Assembly (NCBI GenBank): GCA_964560355.1
Contig: CAZLLI010000137.1
Coordinates: forward strand, 1-5,834
DNA from: JAKEHA01 sp964560355
Lineage (GTDB): Bacteria > Krumholzibacteriota > Krumholzibacteriia > WVZY01 > JAKEHA01
DNA: 5,834 bases
Direction: 5' to 3'
Shown here: positions 1-5,683 of the stretch, piece by piece
How positions within the stretch are numbered: the stretch's first letter is position 1
Layout of the letters: each line of letters opens with the position of its first letter
Notes under the pieces: generated by a model
The model's input: the letters and a program-made list of their open reading frames with translations, nothing else
Database searches by the model: none
What the model was told of the DNA's origin: nothing
Program-made: the position numbers and the translations under genes

Positions 1-486
1 GGCGACCCGATTTCGGTCGAGATCGAGGTCAAGGTGCCGCGCGGCACCGAGATCGACGAGGTCAAGCTCGTCAACGGGAACGTCGAGATCACCAACGTCG
101 ACGGCGACGTCACCGTGTCGTCGGTCAACGGCGAAGTCGTCGGCGAGCAGCTCGGCGGCGAGGTCTATCTGTCGACCGTCAACGGCGACGTGTCGCTCAC
201 GCGCATCGTGGTCGGCGAGTCGATCAAGCTCTCGTCGGTGAACGGGTCGGTGACGTTGAGCCTGCCCAAGAAGGTCAACGCCAAGCTCAGCGCCAGCACC
301 ATCCACGGCGACATTCGCGGCGACCTCGGCAACGGCGTCACCCACGCCGGCAACTCGATGGACGCGGTGCTGGGGTCGGGCGGGGTCCGTATCGAGCTCG
401 GGACCGTCAACGGCGACATCCGGATTCGACGCGCGGACTCGAAGGACGCGCGCGGAGACGACGATTCCAAAGATGACTCCGAGTGA
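1..486 (+). CDS. DUF4097-like beta-repeat protein, 3' part (5' end outside window)
   Basis: The frame is open from the first base, so this is the C-terminal 161 residues of a longer protein; a GTG at 34 is internal, not a start. The visible part is built of short strand-turn units with V-N/D-G-D/E/N-V at the turns. The turn glycines fall at window residues 26, 35, 44, 53, 62, 72 and 82, then more loosely at 103, with a closing TVNGDIRIRR at 135-143. This pattern is typical of the DUF4097 (putative adhesin, beta-solenoid) family, whose members are usually exported or membrane-tethered and have no established biochemical activity. The protein ends in an acidic Asp/Lys/Ser tail (residues 145-161). 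Its TGA stop directly abuts the ATG of the sigma factor gene, so the two are surely co-transcribed. Whether it has a signal peptide or membrane anchor cannot be seen, because the N-terminus is missing. The family call rests on repeat pattern only. Confidence 0.8.
   Translation, partial: GDPISVEIEVKVPRGTEIDEVKLVNGNVEITNVDGDVTVSSVNGEVVGEQLGGEVYLSTVNGDVSLTRIVVGESIKLSSVNGSVTLSLPKKVNAKLSASTIHGDIRGDLGNGVTHAGNSMDAVLGSGGVRIELGTVNGDIRIRRADSKDARGDDDSKDDSE
70..285 (+). repeat. 27-30 base coding periodicity (VNG turns)
   Basis: Variants of GTCAACGGCGACGTC recur at steps of 27 bases, later 30 bases, within the first gene, matching the 9-10 residue strand-turn units of the protein. The copies differ at many bases, so this is an old protein-level repeat rather than a recent tandem duplication. 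Confidence 0.6.
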
Positions 487-1083
487 ATGCGCGACGAGTC
501 ATCGCAACTGGTTGAGCGGTTGCGCGCGGGAGAACCCGCCGCGTTCCGGGAGATGGTCGAGCGTTATCAACGCGACGTGTATGCGCTCGCGTACGACCTG
601 TGCGGCAACCATCATGACGCGGAGGATCTCTCGCAGGAGACGTTCATCAAGGCTTTTCGCGCCATCGGCAGCTTTCGCGCGGAGGCCCAACTGGGAAGCT
701 GGTTATACCGAATCGCCATGAACGCGCACATCGACCATAAGCGGAAGAAGCCGGTCCAGCTGGTGAGCATCGACGCCCACGCCGACGAGGGCGACGCCGC
801 CGCGGGCGAGCGCATGCTCGAGCTGGCCGCGTCCGACGCGCGCCCGGACAAGAGCGCTTCGGCGTCGCGCTTCCAGTCCGACGTCGAGGGCGCGCTCGGC
901 GCGCTCTCCGCCCAGGAGCGGTCGGTGTTCGTGCTGCGCCACTACCACGACATGAAGATCGGCGAGATTTCGGAATCGCTCTCCATCGCGGAAGGAACCG
1001 TGAAGAGCCTCTTGTTCCGCTCCATGCGCAAGCTGCGCGACCGGCTGTCGCAGTACCGCGACGAAGTGGGTGATCTGGCATGA
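487..1083 (+). CDS. ECF-type sigma-70 family RNA polymerase sigma factor
   Basis: This 198-residue protein has the two-domain layout and length of ECF sigma factors, which direct RNA polymerase to a small regulon in response to envelope signals. Region 2 spans about residues 8-86: it opens with LVERLRAGEPAAFREMVERY, continues through the region 2.2 core DAEDLSQETFIKAFRAI (44-60), and ends with the 2.3/2.4 segment GSWLYRIAMNAHIDHKRKK (70-88). A variable Ala/Asp/Glu-rich linker occupies about 89-130. Region 4 spans about 138-187, with the LSAQERSVFVLRHYHDMKIGEI segment and the EGTVKSLLFRSMRKLRDRL helix-turn-helix that would contact the -35 element. No sigma region 1.1 or 3 is present. The ATG follows the upstream gene's TGA with no spacer and no clear Shine-Dalgarno, suggesting coupled translation. 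The last four bases overlap the anti-sigma gene, its expected partner. The family is secure; its signal and its ECF subgroup are not determined. Confidence 0.95.
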   Translation: MRDESSQLVERLRAGEPAAFREMVERYQRDVYALAYDLCGNHHDAEDLSQETFIKAFRAIGSFRAEAQLGSWLYRIAMNAHIDHKRKKPVQLVSIDAHADEGDAAAGERMLELAASDARPDKSASASRFQSDVEGALGALSAQERSVFVLRHYHDMKIGEISESLSIAEGTVKSLLFRSMRKLRDRLSQYRDEVGDLA

Positions 1084-2006
1084 CGTGCGACCGTTATCAA
1101 GCGTGGATGGTGGAAGCGCTGTACGGCGAGCTGGGCGACGCGCGCCGCGCCGAGTTCGACGAGCACGTGCGCGCGTGCGCCGACTGCGCGACCTTGTTCG
1201 GTGAGTTGCAGACGACGGCCCACTTGATGAGCCGTCGCCGCCGGCCCGATCCGGGCCCGGACTATTGGGACGGTTACTGGCGACGGTTGCAGCAAAGGGT
1301 CGCTCGCGAAGACTCCGTCGTCGTCGATGCGTCCCGCTTCGCGCGACGGCGGTCGCTCGGGTCGTGGGGATACCGGGTGGCCGCCGTCGTCGCGCTCCTC
1401 GTCGCCGGGGTGTGGATCGGGCGCAACGTGTTGGCGCCGTCGCCCTCGTCGAACGCGCCCCAGGTGGCGACCGAATCGGCGCGCGGCGACTCGGTGGGTC
1501 GCGACGCGCACGACGACGCGCGCGGCGTCGAGCCCGCGACCGAGGTCGCCCGCGACGACACCCACACGCCCGCGCCCATCGACGCCCCGCCGGGGGCGAA
1601 GCCGTCGACCAACCCCGCGGGCGACGTCGTGCTCGCGTCCGCGGGCGGCGACGAAGCGCAGCGCTACATCGAGCGCTCGCAGCTGCTCTTGCTCGCGGTC
1701 TTGAACGGCGACCCCGACGACGCCCGGGCCTTCGACGCGCAGCGCGTGCGCGCGGGCGAGCTGGTGCGCACGGCTTCGTCGGTGCGCGAGGGCTCCGACG
1801 ACCGCCGCGTACAAGAATTGATCGGGCAGCTCGAGCTCATCTTGCGGGAGATCGCGCACCTCGAAGGCGGCTCCGACGTCGAGTCGGTGGAATTGATTCG
1901 CAGCCGCGTCGACCGCGAAGGCGTTCTATTGCGCATCAACCTGGAGCAAATGCGCGCGGAGAAGTCCGCGCACGACGGCGCCATCGACGGGCCGTCGCAG
2001 AACTGA
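1080..2006 (+). CDS. Membrane zf-HC2 anti-sigma factor with long extracytoplasmic domain
   Basis: The 308-residue protein starts with a zinc-binding anti-sigma domain. Cys3, His29, Cys33 and Cys36 (HVRACADC) match the zf-HC2/ZAS pattern used to clamp an ECF sigma factor at the inner membrane. A basic stretch (RRRR, 52-55) and a second basic/aromatic region precede one membrane segment at about 98-114 (YRVAAVVALLVAGVWIG), giving an N-in topology. Residues 116-190 form an Ala/Pro/Asp-rich, probably disordered linker. Residues 191-295 are predicted helical by pattern: YIERSQLLLLAVLNGD, then VQELIGQLELILREIAHLE, then a heptad-like ELIRSRVDREGVLLRINLEQM. This terminal helical domain would lie in the periplasm and is the likely signal-receiving part. 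The start overlaps the sigma stop as ATGA, a usual arrangement for these pairs. The anti-sigma role is inferred from the motif and position; the periplasmic domain is not a named family that I recognise. Confidence 0.9.
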   Translation: MTCDRYQAWMVEALYGELGDARRAEFDEHVRACADCATLFGELQTTAHLMSRRRRPDPGPDYWDGYWRRLQQRVAREDSVVVDASRFARRRSLGSWGYRVAAVVALLVAGVWIGRNVLAPSPSSNAPQVATESARGDSVGRDAHDDARGVEPATEVARDDTHTPAPIDAPPGAKPSTNPAGDVVLASAGGDEAQRYIERSQLLLLAVLNGDPDDARAFDAQRVRAGELVRTASSVREGSDDRRVQELIGQLELILREIAHLEGGSDVESVELIRSRVDREGVLLRINLEQMRAEKSAHDGAIDGPSQN

Positions 2007-2008
2007 CC

Positions 2009-2015
2009 AAGGAGA
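2009..2015 (+). promoter_or_regulatory. Strong ribosome binding site (AAGGAGA)
   Basis: AAGGAGA lies 5 bases before ATG 2021. It fixes the start of the HEAT-repeat gene, although the same frame stays open far upstream inside the anti-sigma gene. It is the only strong Shine-Dalgarno in the plus-strand cluster, so this gene is probably translated independently and more heavily than the two regulators before it. Confidence 0.85.
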
Positions 2016-2020
2016 CCTTC

Positions 2021-3631
2021 ATGCAGCAGCACATCCGTGGTTTCGCCTATCGCGTCGCGCCCTTCGTATTGTTGGCGGCGATGGCCGCCGGCCCCGCGCT
2101 CGCGGGGGAGAAGGAGATCGCGCAGCAGGACACCGCCTACGAGCGGATCGAGGAGCTCATCTACGATTCGCGCTACGAGCAGGCGTTGGCGGCCGCGCAG
2201 GATTTCCTCAAGAAATACCCGAAGGGCAAGCAGGTCGAAGCGGCGAACTTCTGGAAGTGCTACGCGCAGCAGCGTACCACCAAGGACTACGGGCAGTCGT
2301 TCGACTGCTATCGCCAATTCCTCGCCGCGTACCCCAACGGCAAGTGGTCCGACGACGCCGCCAACGAGTACGCCAAGCTGGCCAAGCGCCTCGCCAAGGC
2401 GGGCGACCCGCGCGGCAAGGCGGCGCTGGAATCGTTGCGCGACTCCGGGGTCGACGCGCAAGACGACGCGGACTTCAAGCTCTCGGTGCTGTACGCGCTG
2501 CTCGACAGCGGCGACCGCGAGCTCGCGCTGCAATCCATCAACGAGCTCCTGAAGAGCCCGAAAACCGAGGTGCGCCAGCGCGCCGTCATCGTGCTCTCCG
2601 ACGTCGACGAACCGGAGGCGCTCGACGCGCTCATCAACGTCGCCAAGACCGACCCCGACTCCGAGGTGCGCCGCCAGGCGGTGTACGCCATCTCCGACCA
2701 CGGCGACGAGCCCAAGGTCATCGACGCCATGGTGTCGATCATGAAGACCGATCAAGACCCCGACGTGCGCCGCCACGTGCTGTACGCGATCGCGGAAGTC
2801 GAGCGCCCCGACGTCACCCAGATTCTGGTCGACGTCGCGCTCAAGGACAGCGACCAAGACCTGCGCACCGCGGCGACCTACGCACTGGCCGAAGTCGATT
2901 CGCCCGACGCGGCGCGCGCGCTCGAGAAGCTCGCGATGGAGTCGCCGTCGTTCGAGATGAAGCGCGCGGCGCTGTACGCCCTCATCGAGCGCGACGACAC
3001 CAACATCGTCCCGCTTTTGAAGAAGCTCGCGCTCGGCAAGGAGAAGACGCCCGAAGCCGCCGAGCTGCGCCGCGCCGCGGTGTACGCGCTCGCCGAAGTC
3101 GACGACGAGAGCGTGGTCGGCGTGCTGAACGAAGTGGTCAAGACCACCGACGACGCGGAGGTGAAGCGCGCCGCGTTCTACGCGCTCGCCGAGCACGGCG
3201 GCCCGGCCGCGGTCGACGCCCTGAAGACCGCCGCGCTCGACACCAAGGACCAGGACATCGCGCTCGCGGCCGTGTACGGGCTCACCGACGTGCTCGACGA
3301 CTCCCAGAGCGGTTTCTTCATGGAGGTCTACAAGAAGTCGCCCTTCATGGAAGTGCGCCGCGCCGCACTGCAGGCCACGATCGACGCGGGCGACGAGTCG
3401 TCGGCGTCCGCGCTGGGCGCGATGCTGGAGACGGAGAAGGACAACGAGCAGCGTCGCATCATCGTGTGGGCGCTCGGTGACATCGAGACCGACGAGTCGG
3501 TGGCGATCCTGTCCAAGGTGGCGCGCACCGACCCCAGCCGCGAGACGCGGCGCATCGCCGTGCAAGCGCTGGGCTCGATGGGCACGCCGTCGGCGAAGAA
3601 GGCGCTGCGAGATTTGTTGAACGACGAGTGA
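2021..3631 (+). CDS. Exported TPR and HEAT-repeat solenoid protein
   Basis: This protein has 536 residues from the ATG at 2021, chosen because of the AAGGAGA site 5 bases upstream and the signal peptide it exposes. Residues 1-28 form a Sec signal peptide (basic start, hydrophobic core VAPFVLLAAMAAGPALA, AxA cleavage before Gly29). Residues about 37-125 resemble TPR units like those of BamD/YbgF-type periplasmic proteins (YEQALAAAQDFLKKYPKGK, then FDCYRQFLAAYPNGKWSD). Residues 151-536 are twelve HEAT/PBS-lyase-like repeats with the first-helix consensus [DE]-h-[RK]-R-x-A-h-Y-A-L-x-[ED]. No catalytic motif is visible. Such helical solenoids usually act as protein-binding scaffolds, here in the periplasm or outside the cell. 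The gene begins 14 bases after the anti-sigma gene and is last in the cluster, followed by a hairpin terminator. It could be a regulator of the anti-sigma factor or a sigma-dependent target; its specific partner is unknown. Confidence 0.92.
   Translation: MQQHIRGFAYRVAPFVLLAAMAAGPALAGEKEIAQQDTAYERIEELIYDSRYEQALAAAQDFLKKYPKGKQVEAANFWKCYAQQRTTKDYGQSFDCYRQFLAAYPNGKWSDDAANEYAKLAKRLAKAGDPRGKAALESLRDSGVDAQDDADFKLSVLYALLDSGDRELALQSINELLKSPKTEVRQRAVIVLSDVDEPEALDALINVAKTDPDSEVRRQAVYAISDHGDEPKVIDAMVSIMKTDQDPDVRRHVLYAIAEVERPDVTQILVDVALKDSDQDLRTAATYALAEVDSPDAARALEKLAMESPSFEMKRAALYALIERDDTNIVPLLKKLALGKEKTPEAAELRRAAVYALAEVDDESVVGVLNEVVKTTDDAEVKRAAFYALAEHGGPAAVDALKTAALDTKDQDIALAAVYGLTDVLDDSQSGFFMEVYKKSPFMEVRRAALQATIDAGDESSASALGAMLETEKDNEQRRIIVWALGDIETDESVAILSKVARTDPSRETRRIAVQALGSMGTPSAKKALRDLLNDE
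2471..3628 (+). repeat. Twelve HEAT-like units of about 96 bases
   Basis: In protein terms the units begin at residues 151, 183, 215, 248, 280, 312, 348, 380, 412, 444, 476 and 508. Nine of the eleven steps are exactly 32 residues; the others are 33 and 36, the latter from an extra loop at about 340-347. The last unit ends with the stop. Position 1 is Asp or Glu in all twelve units, position 3 is Arg or Lys in eleven, and position 8 is Tyr in eight. At DNA level, GTGCGCCGC and GTGTACGC/CTGTACGC blocks recur about every 96 bases, but the copies have diverged. Confidence 0.85.
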
Positions 3632-3656
3632 CGCGAGACCCCATCGTCCGCAACGG

Positions 3657-3692
3657 AGACGGCCTGCAGCGAGCGCTCGCTGCAGGCCGTTT
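3657..3692. terminator. Bidirectional hairpin terminator between convergent genes
   Basis: A perfect 32-base palindrome occupies 3659-3690 (arm ACGGCCTGCAGCGAGC); one G-U and one A-U pair can extend the stem to 3657-3692. It begins about 26 bases after the HEAT gene stop and lies about 6 bases past the lipoprotein gene stop on the other strand. On the plus strand it is followed by a moderately T-rich stretch (TTTGCGTTCT); on the minus strand the U-rich tail is poor. Position between convergent stops and near-perfect pairing support termination in both directions. Confidence 0.8.
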
Positions 3693-3697
3693 GCGTT

Positions 3698-5590
3698 CTA
3701 GTTGGGAGCGTCGAAAGCCCAGCCGCCGCCGCACGTCCCACAATCGAACGAGCCCGAGCCGCGGAGGTTCGCGCCGAACCCGCTGATGGTGCCTTGCCAC
3801 GTGCAACCCCCCGCGGTTCCGGACGCGGTGGCCTCGAAGGTGCCGGCGCCGTTGACCGTCCCGGTGATGGTCCCGGAATGGGTTCCGGCGTAGGTGCCGG
3901 TGACGTGGCCGTCATTGTCGATGGTACATTCGAACGTGCCGCTCGCGCTCGTGCAACCGCCCCACGTCCCCGTGCCCGTCCCCGCGCCGCCCAGCACGCG
4001 CACGTGCGTGCGATACAGCTCGATGGTGGGAACGCCGCCGTTGTCGATCGCACACTGCGAGCGATCGCGCGTGAACACCAAGTCGAAGTCGACGGGCTCG
4101 TCGCCGGGTAGCGCGTCGAGGACGCTGGCCACGTCGAGGGTGCGGTCGTCGCTGAAGGTGCCGAGCGCGGCCGTCGGCAGCGTATTCGGAATCTCCGCGA
4201 ACAGCCGCACCTCGTCGCGCGCGAGCGCGTTGCCGCACATGAGCCCGAGCAGGTTGTCTTCGATTGCGATCTGGCCGTCCTTGATGACCGTGATCGTCGC
4301 CTGCGTGCCGCCTTCGATGGTGATGGAGTCGATGAGGTCGCCCTGCGGCGAGCGCGCTTCGAACGAGAGCGACGAACCGCAGCGGTGATACTGCTCGAGT
4401 ACCTCGGCCTGCGTGAAGCCGGTGTAGGGCGGCATCTGCGGAACCGCTCCGATGGCATGGTTGAGCACGTGGCCGCCGGTCAGGATGTCCGCCAAGAACC
4501 CGCTGTTCTGGTCCTCTTCGCAGGCTTCGCCCGCCACCTCGCGCAAACGCGCGAAGAGCGCGGGGAACAATTCGTCGGTGATGCGCTCACTCGCCGACGA
4601 GAGCTCGAACTCGCTGGCGAGTGCCAGCAGCTCGGTGACGGGAATGATCTCTCTCCACAGGGTGTCCCAGTCGTCGAAGCTGGCCGTGAAGCCGGGATCG
4701 TTGATGCGCGCGACGTAGCTGTCGATGTACTGCGTGAATTGCGAGCCCACCACGTCATCGTCGACCTCGCAGTTGGCTCCCGTGCTCTGGATCAAGGCTT
4801 TGGCCGCGAGCAAGTTGCCGAGGTTGCGCTTGAAGTCCGCGACCGACGTCACCGGCAGCGCACCCGCTTGTCCTTCCGCGGAGCTCGCGTTGCTGCACGC
4901 GTACTGCGAAAGCGCCGCGGTCACGTCTTCGAGCGAGCCCGACTGCGGGCAGCCCACCAGCATGGCGCGATACTGCAAGATCAAGGGCGACGCCAAGTCG
5001 GGCGGGAACGGGCTGCTGAACGCCTGCGCGCGCAGGATGGCGTCGGTCAAGGACTCGAACATGAGCTGGCAATTCATGGCGTCGACGTCGATGAACTCGG
5101 AGCCGTCGCTCGACGACGCGAGGGCTGCTCCCGGCACCGGCAGGTCGAATCCCAAGTGATAGAGCGACGCGCGCAGCGTGCGCGCGTTCTTGTCGACGTC
5201 GGTGGGAACGCGGATGGTTTCGCCGCTCACGAAGGAAAGTCCCGATGTCTCGTCGATGGCCATGCCGTCGGGAATAGTGATGGTGATGGTCGCGGGCTCG
5301 AGCAGGTCGAGGCCGGCCGGCTCGACCTCGAAGCGCGCCTGGGCTCCGCTGGGCGCCGCGACCGCGCGCAGCGTCACCGGCGTCGGCGCGAGCACGGCGC
5401 CGCTCGGTAGCGTCACCTGGAGCGCGACGCCGGCTGCGTTCTGGACGCGAATCGACCCGCCGGTGGGCGGGATGGTCTTGGTGGCTTGCGTCGTCGGGGT
5501 CGGTTCGGGAGCGGCGGGATCGCCGTCGTCCGAGCACGAAACCAGCATGATGGCGAGGCACAGGAGCAACGATCGCGTGACGCGGCGCAT
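3698..5590 (-). CDS. Large secreted lipoprotein with ZU5-like domain, unknown function
   Basis: This protein has 630 residues from the ATG at 5590, selected because a GGAGGG site sits 4 bases upstream and the product then begins with a clean lipoprotein signal: MRRVTRSLLLCLAIMLVSC, with lipobox LVSC and lipidated Cys19. Ser at +2 favours sorting to the outer membrane. A Pro/Thr linker (about 25-38) follows. Residues about 40-107 resemble a ZU5-like beta domain (PPTGGSIRV, then VTLPSGAVLAPTPVTL, then FEVEPAGLDLLEPATITI), common in extracytoplasmic bacterial proteins. The middle, from about 160 to 430, appears mostly helical and I do not recognise it. A beta-rich stretch follows, and the last 95 or so residues are a Gly/Thr/Cys-rich region (GTYAGTHSGTITGTVNGAG, ending near CGTCGGGW). 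The mature protein has thirteen further cysteines, suggesting disulphides outside the cytoplasm. No enzyme motif is seen. It converges on the HEAT gene and lies 93 bases downstream of thiC. Confidence 0.88.
   Translation of the reverse strand: MRRVTRSLLLCLAIMLVSCSDDGDPAAPEPTPTTQATKTIPPTGGSIRVQNAAGVALQVTLPSGAVLAPTPVTLRAVAAPSGAQARFEVEPAGLDLLEPATITITIPDGMAIDETSGLSFVSGETIRVPTDVDKNARTLRASLYHLGFDLPVPGAALASSSDGSEFIDVDAMNCQLMFESLTDAILRAQAFSSPFPPDLASPLILQYRAMLVGCPQSGSLEDVTAALSQYACSNASSAEGQAGALPVTSVADFKRNLGNLLAAKALIQSTGANCEVDDDVVGSQFTQYIDSYVARINDPGFTASFDDWDTLWREIIPVTELLALASEFELSSASERITDELFPALFARLREVAGEACEEDQNSGFLADILTGGHVLNHAIGAVPQMPPYTGFTQAEVLEQYHRCGSSLSFEARSPQGDLIDSITIEGGTQATITVIKDGQIAIEDNLLGLMCGNALARDEVRLFAEIPNTLPTAALGTFSDDRTLDVASVLDALPGDEPVDFDLVFTRDRSQCAIDNGGVPTIELYRTHVRVLGGAGTGTGTWGGCTSASGTFECTIDNDGHVTGTYAGTHSGTITGTVNGAGTFEATASGTAGGCTWQGTISGFGANLRGSGSFDCGTCGGGWAFDAPN
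3705..3990 (-). repeat. Gly/Thr-rich low-complexity coding region
   Basis: The C-terminal end of the lipoprotein gene contains many short repeats of the type GGNACNGGNACC (plus-strand view: GTNCCGGNG), encoding alternating Gly-Thr/Ser with spaced Cys and Trp. The pattern implies short beta strands with tight turns, possibly a small disulphide-stabilised beta domain displayed at the cell surface. Confidence 0.5.
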
Positions 5591-5594
5591 AGCA

Positions 5595-5600
5595 CCCTCC
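5595..5600 (-). promoter_or_regulatory. Ribosome binding site (GGAGGG) of the lipoprotein gene
   Basis: On the minus strand GGAGGG is followed by 4 bases and then ATG at 5590. This, together with the signal peptide that begins there, rules out the 19-codon extension to the ATG at 5647. Confidence 0.85.
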
Positions 5601-5636
5601 GGACGGTGGACGCGCCAGTCCCGGAATGGGCGTGGG

Positions 5637-5670
5637 GCCGCCGCCAACGTTTCGACACGCGAGCGGCGGC
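5637..5670 (-). terminator. Possible weak hairpin downstream of thiC
   Basis: An 8-base perfect stem (GCGGCGGC with GCCGCCGC) encloses an 18-base loop in the 93-base gap between the thiC stop and the lipoprotein start. A short inner CGT/ACG pairing could tighten the loop. There is no U-tract, so this may be only chance pairing in GC-rich DNA or a weak or Rho-assisted terminator. Confidence 0.25.
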
Positions 5671-5683
5671 GCCGTCACACGAA

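Noticed and set aside
34..486. GTG 34 as the start of the first gene
   Set aside because: The frame is open to the window edge and the residues before it already read as repeat-type beta sequence (ISVEIEVKVP), so the gene continues upstream.
1265..2020. Upstream extension of the HEAT gene's reading frame
   Set aside because: The extension overlaps the anti-sigma gene, encodes an Arg/Ala-rich string with no domain, and would bury the signal peptide; AAGGAGA and ATG 2021 give a clear start.
1664..3565. A 633-codon open frame on the minus strand opposite the HEAT gene
   Set aside because: Its product is rich in Arg, His, Val and Leu with no recognisable domain. It lies opposite a gene with a strong ribosome site, signal peptide and regular repeats. 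Long antisense frames are expected in DNA this GC-rich.
4385..5410. A 341-codon plus-strand open frame opposite the lipoprotein gene
   Set aside because: Low-complexity Arg/Gly/Val-rich product with no domain, antisense to a gene with a lipobox and ribosome binding site.
5591..5647. Nineteen-residue N-terminal extension of the lipoprotein
   Set aside because: It would place charged residues before the signal peptide and contains the GGAGGG site within the coding region; ATG 5590 is better in every respect.
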